Part shown: positions 1 through 8,516 of the stretch, one piece after another
Layout of the letters: each line of letters starts with the position of its first letter
Numbering within the stretch: the first letter of the stretch is position 1
Made by a program: the position numbers and the translations under genes
Assembly (NCBI GenBank): GCA_016709155.1
Contig: JADJEI010000013.1
Span: 930,001-994,000 of the forward strand
Length of the DNA stretch: 64,000 nt
Reading direction: 5' to 3'
Source: Ignavibacteriales bacterium
GTDB taxonomy: Bacteria > Bacteroidota > Ignavibacteria > Ignavibacteriales > Ignavibacteriaceae
The notes under the pieces: generated by a model
Told to the model about the DNA's origin: nothing
Databases searched by the model: none
The model's input: the letters and a program-made list of their open reading frames with translations, nothing else

Positions 1-2
1 GG

Positions 3-53
3 ATTATAGGTATTAATATTTTAATATGGATGAAGAAAAAATTTAAATTATAA
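3..53 (+). CDS. C-terminal tail of a gene cut by the window edge
   Basis: An open frame enters from the left edge and ends at a TAA, encoding a hydrophobic run and then a basic tail (IWMKKKFKL). This is the usual shape of the last membrane segment plus cytoplasmic end of an inner-membrane protein. Only 16 codons are visible, so it could be chance. The product cannot be named. Confidence 0.25.
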   Translation: MIGINILIWMKKKFKL

Positions 54-60
54 TTTAATC

Positions 61-127
61 CGTCATTCCCGCGGAATCGGGAATCCAGTCAGTGCAAAAA
101 CTGATTTCTGCCTTTGCAGGGATGACG
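61..127. repeat. REP/MITE-like palindromic element
   Basis: The element begins with CGTCATTCCC and ends with GGGATGACG, so its ends are imperfect inverted copies. The interior contains GAATCGGGAATCCAG. This end sequence is typical of small dispersed palindromes in many bacterial genomes. It sits just upstream of the threonine aldolase gene. A degenerate relative (CCGCTTTTGCGGG) lies near position 47070. Copy number in the genome cannot be judged here. Confidence 0.55.
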
Positions 128-140
128 AACAGAGAAAGAA

Positions 141-1163
141 ATGATTGACTTACGAAGCGACACAGTAACACGCCCATCCGAAGCAATGCGTAAAGCAATG
201 TACAATGCTGAAGTTGGTGATGATGTTTTTAAAGAAGATCCCACAGTAAATAAGCTTGAGGAATATGCCGCAGAACTTTTAGGTAAAGAAGCCGCATTAT
301 TTGTTTCAAGCGGTGTGATGGGAAATCAGCTTTGTTTAAATGTATTGACCAAGCCGGGTGATGAAGTTATCTGTGAAAAAGATTGTCACATTTTTAATTA
401 TGAGTCCGGATCACCGGCAAAGCTTAGCGGTATTCAGTTGCATCCGGTTGAAGGTAAAGGAGGAGCTATCACAGCAGAGCAGGTTGAACCTTTGATTCGT
501 CCGGAAAGCGCATATTATATGCCGCGCACACGTGTAATTGAAATTGAGAACACGCACAATCGCGCTGGTGGAACTATAATTCCTATCGAAGCAATTAAGA
601 ATTTAAGGCTGCTTGCAAATAAGTATAATTTATTTTTTCATCTTGATGGTGCAAGAATTTGGAACGCATCTGTAGCAACTGGAATTTCAGTAAAACAATA
701 TGCTTCACATTTTGATTCTGTTTCGTGCTGTCTTTCGAAAGGATTAGGTGCACCGATTGGTTCTATCATTGCCGGGACAAAAGATTTTATTCGTGAAGCG
801 TATCGAGTCAGAAAATCGTGGGGCGGGGGAATGCGTCAAGTTGGAATTCTTGCGGCTGCGGGTTTGTATGCTTTGCAAAATAATATTGAAAGATTAAAAG
901 AAGATCACGAGAAAGCAAAATTATTTGCGAGTGCTATTTCTCAAAATTCTAGTCTCGAAATAGACTTATCTGCAGTTCAGACAAACATCGTTATCTTCAA
1001 GCCAAAAAAAATATCTGTTGAGTTGGCAGTTGAAAAATGTAAGCATAAGGGACTATTACTTTCGGTTGGGAAAATAGACTCATTGAGGGCAATTACTCAT
1101 CTGGATGTTTCAAAAACAGATATTAATAAAGCGATTGAAATCTTAAAAAGAGTTTTCATTTAA
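141..1163 (+). CDS. ltaE: Low-specificity L-threonine aldolase
   Basis: This PLP enzyme of fold type I cleaves L-threonine or L-allo-threonine to glycine and acetaldehyde in the cytosol. The N-terminus MIDLRSDTVTRP is the family signature. GDDVFKEDPTVNKLE, SSGVMGNQ, the Asp/Arg site HLDGARIWNA and the PLP lysine in SCCLSKGLGAPIGS follow in the expected order. The 340 residues match the normal family length. It starts 13 bases after a REP-like palindrome and appears monocistronic; the next gene begins 66 bases downstream. Nothing is missing or odd in the sequence. Confidence 0.93.
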   Translation: MIDLRSDTVTRPSEAMRKAMYNAEVGDDVFKEDPTVNKLEEYAAELLGKEAALFVSSGVMGNQLCLNVLTKPGDEVICEKDCHIFNYESGSPAKLSGIQLHPVEGKGGAITAEQVEPLIRPESAYYMPRTRVIEIENTHNRAGGTIIPIEAIKNLRLLANKYNLFFHLDGARIWNASVATGISVKQYASHFDSVSCCLSKGLGAPIGSIIAGTKDFIREAYRVRKSWGGGMRQVGILAAAGLYALQNNIERLKEDHEKAKLFASAISQNSSLEIDLSAVQTNIVIFKPKKISVELAVEKCKHKGLLLSVGKIDSLRAITHLDVSKTDINKAIEILKRVFI

Positions 1164-1229
1164 TTTATTTCTCAGCTTATATTACAAAAAAGTTTTCCGG
1201 AAAATAATTTCTAACTCCATACTTTTTTA

Positions 1230-1685
1230 ATGATAGAAAAAATATTTTATCACAAAATAATTACACGAGTACGATTTCACGAAGTTGATATGCTCGGTGT
1301 CTGCAACAATGCCGTTTACATTAACTATTTTGAAACTGCAAGGTTGGAATATATCAAAGCAGCCGGATTGATGCCCGAAAGAGGAATATTTTCTGATGGA
1401 AAAATATTTTTTATGGTTCGCAACGAAATAAATTATCGCGATCATGCTCGATACGACGATGAACTCGGAATTTATTCAAGGATATCCTTCATAAAAAATT
1501 CGTCTTTCGGGTTTGATCATATTATTAAAAACGAAAAAAATGATAAAATAATTGTTGATGGATCGGGTGTTGTTGTCAGAGTTGATCCTAACTCGAGAAA
1601 ATCTATTCGCGTTGATGACGAGTTTATTCAAAAAATTAAAACATTCCAGGGTGAAGTGACAATTTTAAAAGGAGGCGGTAATTAA
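1230..1685 (+). CDS. YbgC/4-hydroxybenzoyl-CoA-type acyl-CoA thioesterase
   Basis: This is a single hotdog-fold domain of 151 residues. The motif VRFHEVDMLGVCNNAVYINYFETAR matches the acyl-CoA thioesterase signature, in which the Asp of the VDMLG segment is the catalytic acid and the following NAVYINYFE helix packs the hotdog core. The family hydrolyses short-chain or aromatic acyl-CoA thioesters in the cytosol; the substrate cannot be read from sequence. Its stop codon lies two bases before the next start, and a GGAGG is embedded in its 3' end, so it is co-transcribed with the exonuclease gene. Confidence 0.85.
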   Translation: MIEKIFYHKIITRVRFHEVDMLGVCNNAVYINYFETARLEYIKAAGLMPERGIFSDGKIFFMVRNEINYRDHARYDDELGIYSRISFIKNSSFGFDHIIKNEKNDKIIVDGSGVVVRVDPNSRKSIRVDDEFIQKIKTFQGEVTILKGGGN

Positions 1686-1686
1686 T

Positions 1687-2376
1687 ATGCGAAAAATTGT
1701 ATTTGATATTGAAACCTGTTCACTCCCTTTTCAATCCTTAACTGAAAGTCAAAGAGAATATCTGCTTCACTTTGCCGAAAAGGAAAAGGATGAGGTGATT
1801 AAAGCAGAAATGATTAACGAGGCAGTACGATTTACTTCCTTATATCCATTTACAGCTAAAGTTATTTCTATAGGGATTTATGATATTGAGAAAGATAAAT
1901 CTTTCGTTTACTATGAGTCTAAGGTTGAAGAAGAATGGTTCTCCGAAGATGATCAAATCCACTTTAAGGGTGTTTCCGAAGAGAACATGATCAAATCATT
2001 TTGGCGAATTGCAGAATTTGCTGATCAGGTAATTACATTTAACGGTCGAAATTTTGACGTACCATTTCTGATGCTTCGCTCGGCATTACTTCAAATTAAA
2101 CCTTCAAAAAATTATCTGAAAAATAGATTTGACATTTCAAGACACATAGATTTATTGGAGCAGTTTACATTCTTTGGAGTTACAAGAAAATTCAATCTTG
2201 ATTTTTATTGTCAGAGTTTTGGAATTGATTCACCAAAATCAAAAGATATTACAGGAATGGAAGTTAAATCTTTATACGAAGCAGGAAGAATTAAAGAGAT
2301 AGCTATTTATTGCAGTAAAGATGTTAGTGCAACATTTCAGTTGTATAAAATATGGAATGAATATCTTAATTCTTAA
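1687..2376 (+). CDS. PolB-like 3'-5' exonuclease (RNase H fold, DEDDy)
   Basis: A stand-alone exonuclease of the DNA polymerase B proofreading type. Exo I is FDIETCS at the N-terminus, Exo II is TFNGRNFDVPFL near residue 120, and Exo III is YCSKDVSATFQLY near residue 207. The YxxxD arrangement places it in the DEDDy class, which removes 3' nucleotides using two metal ions. At 229 residues it is complete. A Shine-Dalgarno GGAGG within the previous gene supports the ATG. The polynucleotide substrate and pathway are unknown; a repair role is only an inference. Confidence 0.8.
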   Translation: MRKIVFDIETCSLPFQSLTESQREYLLHFAEKEKDEVIKAEMINEAVRFTSLYPFTAKVISIGIYDIEKDKSFVYYESKVEEEWFSEDDQIHFKGVSEENMIKSFWRIAEFADQVITFNGRNFDVPFLMLRSALLQIKPSKNYLKNRFDISRHIDLLEQFTFFGVTRKFNLDFYCQSFGIDSPKSKDITGMEVKSLYEAGRIKEIAIYCSKDVSATFQLYKIWNEYLNS

Positions 2377-2420
2377 ATAAATAATTTTTTTGTCATATTA
2401 AGTAAACAGGGATTTATTGA

Positions 2421-2909
2421 ATGAACAACTCTAAACATATTTTATTCATCATTCTACTTTTTACATCTTTCCCGTTCATAGGAGGGTGCCAGGAAAAGAC
2501 TGAACAACCCGCTGATACAAACAAAACATTTGGAAGGGCAGATGTTAAAACTGAAAATATTGACGGGATTGAAGTGAAAACCATTTATTATGATGATAAA
2601 TCTAGATCAGAAACTCAATATCAAAATGGTGTTAGAAATGGCTGGACAAAAACTATTGATGGCAATGGAAACATTACTTCCGAAGGAAATTATTTAAACG
2701 GTAAAATGGAAGGTGAATTTCTGTCTTTCTATCCTGATGGAAAAATAATGTTGAAAGCCAATTATAAAAATGGATTGCTTGACGGAATTTCGTACTATTA
2801 TTTCCCTGATGGTAAAGTTCAAAAAGAAAGTAAGTACGAACGAAATAAAATTATTTTTATCAGAGAATATGATCAGAACGGCAAATTGCTTTATGAAGAT
2901 AAATTCTAA
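2421..2909 (+). CDS. MORN-repeat lipoprotein (YwqK-like)
   Basis: The leader ends in a lipobox (FPFIGGC), so this is a predicted lipoprotein. The mature part contains four or five MORN-type repeats of about 23 residues built on YxNGxxxGxxxxYxxDGxxxxE, for example LNGKMEGEFLSFYPDGK. Proteins of this kind are common in Bacteroidota and are often annotated as YwqK-like antitoxin repeats. That name implies no tested function, and I infer none. It lies 20 bases upstream of purL. Confidence 0.75.
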   Translation: MNNSKHILFIILLFTSFPFIGGCQEKTEQPADTNKTFGRADVKTENIDGIEVKTIYYDDKSRSETQYQNGVRNGWTKTIDGNGNITSEGNYLNGKMEGEFLSFYPDGKIMLKANYKNGLLDGISYYYFPDGKVQKESKYERNKIIFIREYDQNGKLLYEDKF

Positions 2910-2929
2910 TGAATTAATATGGACATATA

Positions 2930-5152
2930 ATGATTGAAAAAAATGTAAATCTCCAACTCGTTTCAGAACATGGTTTAACTGAAGAAGAATATAACAAAAT
3001 ACTCAAGATATTAAAACGCGTCCCCACCTATACCGAACTGGGGATATTCAGTGTAATGTGGAGTGAGCATTGCAGTTATAAAAATTCAATAGCACTTTTA
3101 AAAACATTACCGAGAGAAGGGAAAAAACTATTAGTTGGCGCGGGTGAGGAAAACGCAGGGCTTGTTGATATCGGAGACAATCTTGCTGTTGCATTTAAAA
3201 TCGAAAGTCATAACCATCCTTCGGCAGTCGAGCCATACCAGGGCGCAGCTACAGGGGTTGGGGGAATTATGCGAGATATTTTTACCATGGGTGCGCGTCC
3301 GATTGCTTCATTAAATTCACTTCGATTCGGTTCGTTGAATGATGCACGCACAAGATTTTTATTTGATGGTGTTGTCCGTGGGATTGGTGACTATGGAAAT
3401 AGTTTTGGTGTTCCAACTGTCGCAGGCGAGGTTTATTTTGATGAATGTTATCAGGACAATCCATTAGTCAATGCAATGGCTGTCGGAATTGTAAATAAAA
3501 ATCTCGTCGCAAGCGCTGTGGCAAAGGGGGCAGGTAACCCAATAATGATTGTAGGATCTTCTACCGGCAGAGATGGAATACACGGTGCTACTTTTGCATC
3601 AGAAGAAATATCTGAAAAATCTGAAGCAAAAAGACCCTCGGTTCAAGTTGGTGATCCATTTACTGAAAAACTTTTACTCGAAGCAACCCTTGAAATAATT
3701 AAAAATGGCTGGCTCATCGGCATTCAGGATATGGGGGCAGCAGGTATTTCATGCTCTACAAGTGAAATGAGTGCAAAAGGAAATTCCGGAATGAAAATTA
3801 ATCTCGACAGTGTTCCTTTGCGGGAACAAGGGATGACGGCATACGAAATCATGCTTTCTGAAAGCCAGGAGAGAATGCTTTGCTGTGTTAAAAAAGGTTA
3901 TGAAGAAAAAGTTAAAGAAGTTTTTACTAAATGGGATTTGAATTGTGAAATCATTGGTGAAGTTACTGATCAAGGCTTATTAGAAATTGACTATCAAGGA
4001 GAGAAAAAAACTTCAATGCCGGCTTTCGATTTGGTACTTGGCGGCGGTGCCCCGGTTTATTTTCGTGAAAGTATAGAGCCGAAGTACATTCATGAATTAC
4101 GTAAATTCAATTTTAAATCTCTACCGGAACCAAAATCAATTGAAGAAATATTTGAAAAAATATTCTCATCACCGAATATTGTTTCTAAAAAATGGGTTTA
4201 TGAACAATACGATTCGATGGTTCGGACAAACACTATTGTCGGTCCTGGTTGCGATGCTGCCGTCGTTTTTATTAAAGGTACGAAGAAGGCACTTGCCATG
4301 AAAACAGATTGCAACGGAAGATATGTTTACTTGAATCCGCATGAAGGCACAAAGTTGGCGGTTGCTGAAGCAGCAAGAAATATTGTCTGTTCTGGTGGGA
4401 AACCACTTGCGATTACAAACTGTTTAAATTTTGGAAATCCATATAAGCCTGAAATGTACTGGCAATTTAAAGAAGCAATTGCCGGAATGGGCGAAGCCTG
4501 CAGATATTTCGACACACCTGTTACAGGCGGTAATGTTAGTTTCTACAATGAGTCTCAAAACGCTGCTGTGTATCCCACGCCCACTATTGGAATGGTAGGT
4601 CTAATTGAAGATCTTAAAAATGTTACCACATCCTATTTCAAAAATGAAAATGATCTTATCTATCTTTTAGGCGAGGATTTCGAGGAAATTGGAGGAAGCG
4701 AATATCTGAAAATTATTCATGGAAAAGTTGCCGGTGATTGTCCTAAAATTAATCTTGCCACAGAAAGTATTCTTCAAAATACCGTGTTAGAATTAATTGA
4801 AGCAAAATTAATAAACTCAGCTCATGATATTTCGGAAGGCGGTATCGCTTGTGCACTGGCTGAATGTTGTATAATTAATCGAGAGAAAATGATTGGCGCT
4901 GAAGTGAATATACCAATAAAAAGCAGGGTTGACTTTTCTCTATTCTCGGAAAGTCAATCTCGGGTTTTAATAAGTATTGATATAAAAAATCAGAATTCAG
5001 CAGAAGATATCTTGAATAAGGCTAAGCAGCCATTTATATTAATTGGTAAAACAGGCAGTAACGTTTTAATAATCAATAAAAAAATAAGAATTAGTTTAGC
5101 AAACCTTGCAGATATTTATTTTAATACGATATCCAGAATTATGAATGAATAA
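2930..5152 (+). CDS. purL: Phosphoribosylformylglycinamidine synthase subunit PurL
   Basis: This is the small-type FGAM synthase, the ATP-dependent subunit that converts FGAR to FGAM in purine synthesis. At 740 residues it lacks the fused glutaminase of the roughly 1300-residue form, so it needs PurS and PurQ. Both are encoded on the opposite strand at 49.5-50.4 kb. Landmarks are MWSEHCSYKNS near residue 43, ESHNHPSAVEPYQGAATGVGG near residue 93, DMGAAGISCS near residue 267, TGGNVSFYNE and HDISEGG in the C-terminal half. The 3' end overlaps the next gene by 8 bases. Confidence 0.97.
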   Translation: MIEKNVNLQLVSEHGLTEEEYNKILKILKRVPTYTELGIFSVMWSEHCSYKNSIALLKTLPREGKKLLVGAGEENAGLVDIGDNLAVAFKIESHNHPSAVEPYQGAATGVGGIMRDIFTMGARPIASLNSLRFGSLNDARTRFLFDGVVRGIGDYGNSFGVPTVAGEVYFDECYQDNPLVNAMAVGIVNKNLVASAVAKGAGNPIMIVGSSTGRDGIHGATFASEEISEKSEAKRPSVQVGDPFTEKLLLEATLEIIKNGWLIGIQDMGAAGISCSTSEMSAKGNSGMKINLDSVPLREQGMTAYEIMLSESQERMLCCVKKGYEEKVKEVFTKWDLNCEIIGEVTDQGLLEIDYQGEKKTSMPAFDLVLGGGAPVYFRESIEPKYIHELRKFNFKSLPEPKSIEEIFEKIFSSPNIVSKKWVYEQYDSMVRTNTIVGPGCDAAVVFIKGTKKALAMKTDCNGRYVYLNPHEGTKLAVAEAARNIVCSGGKPLAITNCLNFGNPYKPEMYWQFKEAIAGMGEACRYFDTPVTGGNVSFYNESQNAAVYPTPTIGMVGLIEDLKNVTTSYFKNENDLIYLLGEDFEEIGGSEYLKIIHGKVAGDCPKINLATESILQNTVLELIEAKLINSAHDISEGGIACALAECCIINREKMIGAEVNIPIKSRVDFSLFSESQSRVLISIDIKNQNSAEDILNKAKQPFILIGKTGSNVLIINKKIRISLANLADIYFNTISRIMNE

Positions 5153-6116
5153 AAAAGCATTACTAAAAAAAATAAAATCATTTGAAGTTTATGAACTTTT
5201 CAGAAAAGTAAGATTTTTATTTAATGTTAAGCCGGACTATAACAAAGTAAAGATATTCATTCTGCATTATTTTGGTGGTCTATATAAACGAATTGACACC
5301 CACCATGTTTTTTTATTTGCGGGAGGATTGGCTTTTTCATTATTCGTTTGTATTGTTCCGTTTACTCTGATAATCTTTTGGATACTTGGAAATTTTTTAG
5401 ACTCTGCCGAAGTCGAACTGCAGCTTAACTCGTTAATTCACACAGTCATTCCCTACGAAACATATTCTAATTTTGTTCAGGATATTATTTTCAAAAGAAT
5501 TTATGAAGTGATTGAATATAAAAATATTGCGGGCGTTGTCGGTTTTACCGGATTATTTTTTGCAGCAAGCGGGTTCTTTAGCAGTGTAAGAACTATTCTT
5601 AATAAAGTTTATGGCACCGATGAAGACGTAAGTTTGGTCTTGGGTAAAATTAGAGATTTCGCTTTGATTATTCTGGCTTTGGTTGTGCTGCTTGTTTCTA
5701 CTTTCATTATCCCCGCCCTGGATATACTCCGAAATCTTTCCCAAACAATTCCGCTTTTTCACTTTTTTCAATTAGGAATTTTTCAGAAAATATTCACCAC
5801 CCTTTTCTCACTAACGATTCTTTATTTTATTTTTTCAGTAATGTACTCGGTAGTTCCTACTGTAAAGATTAAGAAACGAGCAGTACTTGTTGGAGCAATG
5901 TGGGCAGCGCTTCTTTGGGAAACTGCTAAACAGGCATTCGGTTACTATTTATTTAATTTAGCTTCCTGGGGTAAAATCTATGGTACTTATACCTTAGTAG
6001 TTGTTGTGGCTTTTTGGATTTACTACTCCTCAATAGTTTTTATTATTGGTGCAGAAATAGGTATGCTGTATCATGAGCGTTTAATTGGAAAATTATCTTT
6101 GGATGAGAAATTGTAA
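5145..6116 (+). CDS. YihY/BrkB family inner-membrane protein
   Basis: A 323-residue membrane protein with six predicted transmembrane segments beginning near residue 55 (FLFAGGLAFSLFVCIVPFTL). A conserved family motif with G-F-F-x-x-R-T-I-L-N-x-V-Y-G lies near residue 145. The family was once called ribonuclease BN by mistake; its real function is unresolved. Its ATG lies inside the end of purL, which suggests translational coupling, but no functional link to purine synthesis is implied. Confidence 0.85.
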   Translation: MNKKALLKKIKSFEVYELFRKVRFLFNVKPDYNKVKIFILHYFGGLYKRIDTHHVFLFAGGLAFSLFVCIVPFTLIIFWILGNFLDSAEVELQLNSLIHTVIPYETYSNFVQDIIFKRIYEVIEYKNIAGVVGFTGLFFAASGFFSSVRTILNKVYGTDEDVSLVLGKIRDFALIILALVVLLVSTFIIPALDILRNLSQTIPLFHFFQLGIFQKIFTTLFSLTILYFIFSVMYSVVPTVKIKKRAVLVGAMWAALLWETAKQAFGYYLFNLASWGKIYGTYTLVVVVAFWIYYSSIVFIIGAEIGMLYHERLIGKLSLDEKL

Positions 6117-6274
6117 TCAATTTTTATTAATCGGTAAAATTATCTCTTGCTTTTGTTTAATTCTCTTTCTAAATTTCCTACGCCAATACAGAAAGGAAAA
6201 TTTTTTAGTTTGAAAAGGATGTACTGGGAGTCATTCTTAATGAATATAAATAATTCTAAAATAATGAGGTAAGT

Positions 6275-6751
6275 ATGAAAAATTATTTGAGGGTTACTAT
6301 TGTTTTTTGTTCGATTGTTGTATCAATTTTTAGTCTTAGTTGTTACAAGGCGCCGGTAGAAATATCTTACAATATTGATGTTTGTGCCGAATGCGGTATG
6401 CTTATTAGTGATCAGCATTTCGGTGCTGAAATAGTTTTACGCAACGGCAAATATCTAAAATTTGATACAATTGACTGTTTAATAAAAACTGTACTTGATA
6501 AGGATGTTAAAGTTAAACAGATCAACTCAAGATGGGTTGTGGATTACTCCAGACCATCTAATTTTATTTACCTGCCAAATGCAATTTTTTATAAGGGCGA
6601 TAAAATAAAAAGCCCATCGGGTAATAACATTATTGCTGTTGAGGAGAAGGAAGTTGCTGAAAGAATCCAATCTAAACATGGCGGGAAGATACTTTCTTTT
6701 AGAGATGTAATAGATTTTATTAAAAAAAATCAGTTAGCCGCCAGCCTTTAA
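6275..6751 (+). CDS. NosL-like copper-binding lipoprotein
   Basis: The N-terminus is a lipoprotein signal with lipobox SLSC near residue 23. The mature protein carries CAECGMLISDQHFGAEI, the CxxCGM motif that defines NosL. NosL binds Cu(I) and helps metallate nitrous oxide reductase, but many relatives occur without nosZ, and none is visible here. The 158-residue length fits. A good AATGAGG precedes the start. It lies just upstream of an Rrf2 regulator and an octaheme cytochrome, so a periplasmic copper or nitrogen-oxide role is likely; the specific partner is inferred. Confidence 0.8.
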   Translation: MKNYLRVTIVFCSIVVSIFSLSCYKAPVEISYNIDVCAECGMLISDQHFGAEIVLRNGKYLKFDTIDCLIKTVLDKDVKVKQINSRWVVDYSRPSNFIYLPNAIFYKGDKIKSPSGNNIIAVEEKEVAERIQSKHGGKILSFRDVIDFIKKNQLAASL

Positions 6752-6798
6752 TTTCCATTATAGTTTTATTTGTTTATTGGGTTATTTAGTGCTAATTT

Positions 6799-6822
6799 TA
6801 ATCAGATAATTTAATCTGATTA
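6799..6822. promoter_or_regulatory. Perfect palindrome at the rrf2 start: candidate operator
   Basis: TAATCAGAT, six bases (AATTTA), then ATCTGATTA gives two perfect 9-base arms ending two bases before the ATG of the Rrf2 regulator. No Shine-Dalgarno is visible between palindrome and start, so the message may be nearly leaderless or initiate through the palindrome. Rrf2 proteins bind dyads of about this size, so autoregulation is the simplest inference. No second exact copy was seen elsewhere in the cluster. Confidence 0.6.
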
Positions 6823-6824
6823 TT

Positions 6825-7256
6825 ATGACAGTAATATTTTCTAAAAAATGTGAATATGGAATCCAGGCGATTCTCTACTTAGCAGCGCACAATGGCAAAG
6901 GACTGATAGTCTCAGATGAGATTGCAAACAATCTTAATATCCCCAAAGAATTTGTTTCCAAAATTTTACAAAGCCTGACCGAAAGCGGTATTATCAATTC
7001 CAAAAAAGGAAGGGTTGGCGGTTTTACGCTCGGGAAAAACCCTGACCAAATTACTCTCTTGGATATCGTTGAAGCTATTGACGGGCTTGAAGTATTTAAT
7101 AGTTGTGTGCTTGGATTTCCTGAATGTTCTCCCGAAAAACCTTGTCCCCTCCATGATAAATGGGGTAAGCTTAGAACCCAAGCCTATAATATGCTGGCGG
7201 ATGAAACTATTGATGCCTTCAGGCAAAAGACTTTGGATAAAATTTCTAAAAAGTAA
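6825..7256 (+). CDS. Rrf2-family iron-sulfur transcriptional regulator
   Basis: A winged-helix regulator of 143 residues. The N-terminal helix-turn-helix runs through IPKEFVSKILQSL, followed by the wing SKKGRVGGF. Cysteines at 94, 101 and 107 (SCVLGFPECSPEKPCPLHD) form the cluster-binding triad. Spacing is CX6CX5C, close to IscR and NsrR but not identical. Members sense Fe-S status or nitric oxide. A palindromic site lies at its own start, and the next two genes follow on the same strand after 30 and 93 bases, so it probably controls the NapH-like/octaheme operon. NO sensing is inferred from context. Confidence 0.88.
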   Translation: MTVIFSKKCEYGIQAILYLAAHNGKGLIVSDEIANNLNIPKEFVSKILQSLTESGIINSKKGRVGGFTLGKNPDQITLLDIVEAIDGLEVFNSCVLGFPECSPEKPCPLHDKWGKLRTQAYNMLADETIDAFRQKTLDKISKK

Positions 7257-7286
7257 TACGAAATAATATTTCCTCCATTAGAAAAG

Positions 7287-8423
7287 ATGGATATGACCGG
7301 CAAGAAAAAAATATTAAAAAATTCTGCAAATAAAATTCAGCACTACAGATTTTTTATCCAGTCAACATTCGCAATTCTATGTATATGGATAGGAATTGAG
7401 TTTTATCTTTTTGCAACTTATTTAGAAAGCGGGGGGCATGCTCAATTTTACCAGAGACCTGCCGGTGTTGATGGTTTTCTGCCGATTAGTTCGTTCATGA
7501 GTTTCTATATTTTCCTCACTACCGGTATCATCCATCAAGCTCACCCTGCCGGTTTATTTATTTTCCTCTCCATTATTTTAATGTCAATAATATTCGGTAA
7601 GTCTTTTTGCAGTTGGATGTGTCCGATTGGTTTTATTTCAGAATTGATAGGAGATTTTGGTGAAAAGATATTCAAGCGAAAGCTACGGCTGCCAAAAATA
7701 TTAGATTATCCTTTGAGGAGTGTCAAATATCTTTTGCTGGCTTTTTTATTTTATGCAGTTTTGTTTCTTATGACAGACCTTGCTGTAAATGCATTCCTCG
7801 ATAGCCCATACAATCTTGTCGCCGATTTAAAGATGTACTATTTCTTTGCTGATATTTCCCGCTTCACCATTATTGTTCTTTCGGTGCTTTTCATCTTTTC
7901 AATTTTTATCAGAAATTTTTGGTGCAGATATTTATGTCCCTACGGTGCGCTGCTCGGAATATTTTCTCTTCTCAGTCCACACAAAATAAAACGCGAGGCT
8001 AAAAGTTGTATTGATTGCGGCTTATGTTCTAAAGCTTGTCCTTCTATGATTAGAGTTGATAAAGTTAAAACTGTTTTTTCTGATGAATGCACCACCTGCC
8101 TTAGCTGTGTTGATGCTTGTCCGGTTGCTGATACTCTCCAACTGAAAAATATTTTTTACAAAGAGAAAAAAATCAGCGGGAGGGCAGTTGCTATCGGTGT
8201 TGTTTCAATTTTTCTTTTAGTTACAGGGGCAGGGATGATTTCCGGCAACTGGCAAAACTCAATTTCGAAAGATGAATATTTAATCCACTATAAGGAGATG
8301 AATAGTTACGGCCATCCGACAGGGACTAATGCAATTAAAAAATTTAATGAATCCCATCAGCAAAAAATTATCGGGAAGGATGATGATTCATCAAAAGTGG
8401 TTCTTCGTTCTGAAATAAAATAA
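7287..8423 (+). CDS. NapH/CcoG-like membrane polyferredoxin
   Basis: A 378-residue integral membrane iron-sulfur protein with about five transmembrane segments. Two CxxxCP loops of the NapH type are present: CSWMCPIGF near residue 110 and CRYLCPYGA near residue 214. A cytoplasmic pair of [4Fe-4S] motifs follows, CIDCGLCSKACP and CTTCLSCVDACP, and the last membrane segment is near residue 300. Such proteins pass electrons between the quinone pool and periplasmic acceptors. Its position between an Rrf2 regulator and an octaheme cytochrome suggests that it feeds or accepts electrons for that enzyme. Confidence 0.85.
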   Translation: MDMTGKKKILKNSANKIQHYRFFIQSTFAILCIWIGIEFYLFATYLESGGHAQFYQRPAGVDGFLPISSFMSFYIFLTTGIIHQAHPAGLFIFLSIILMSIIFGKSFCSWMCPIGFISELIGDFGEKIFKRKLRLPKILDYPLRSVKYLLLAFLFYAVLFLMTDLAVNAFLDSPYNLVADLKMYYFFADISRFTIIVLSVLFIFSIFIRNFWCRYLCPYGALLGIFSLLSPHKIKREAKSCIDCGLCSKACPSMIRVDKVKTVFSDECTTCLSCVDACPVADTLQLKNIFYKEKKISGRAVAIGVVSIFLLVTGAGMISGNWQNSISKDEYLIHYKEMNSYGHPTGTNAIKKFNESHQQKIIGKDDDSSKVVLRSEIK

Positions 8424-8516
8424 ATGGGGAGTTTTGGCTTACTGCTAAATAATTGTTGCATGTAAGTTGTGAGAATAATTCATTATTCAAATTCTACATA
8501 AAAAGGAGAGGTAGAT

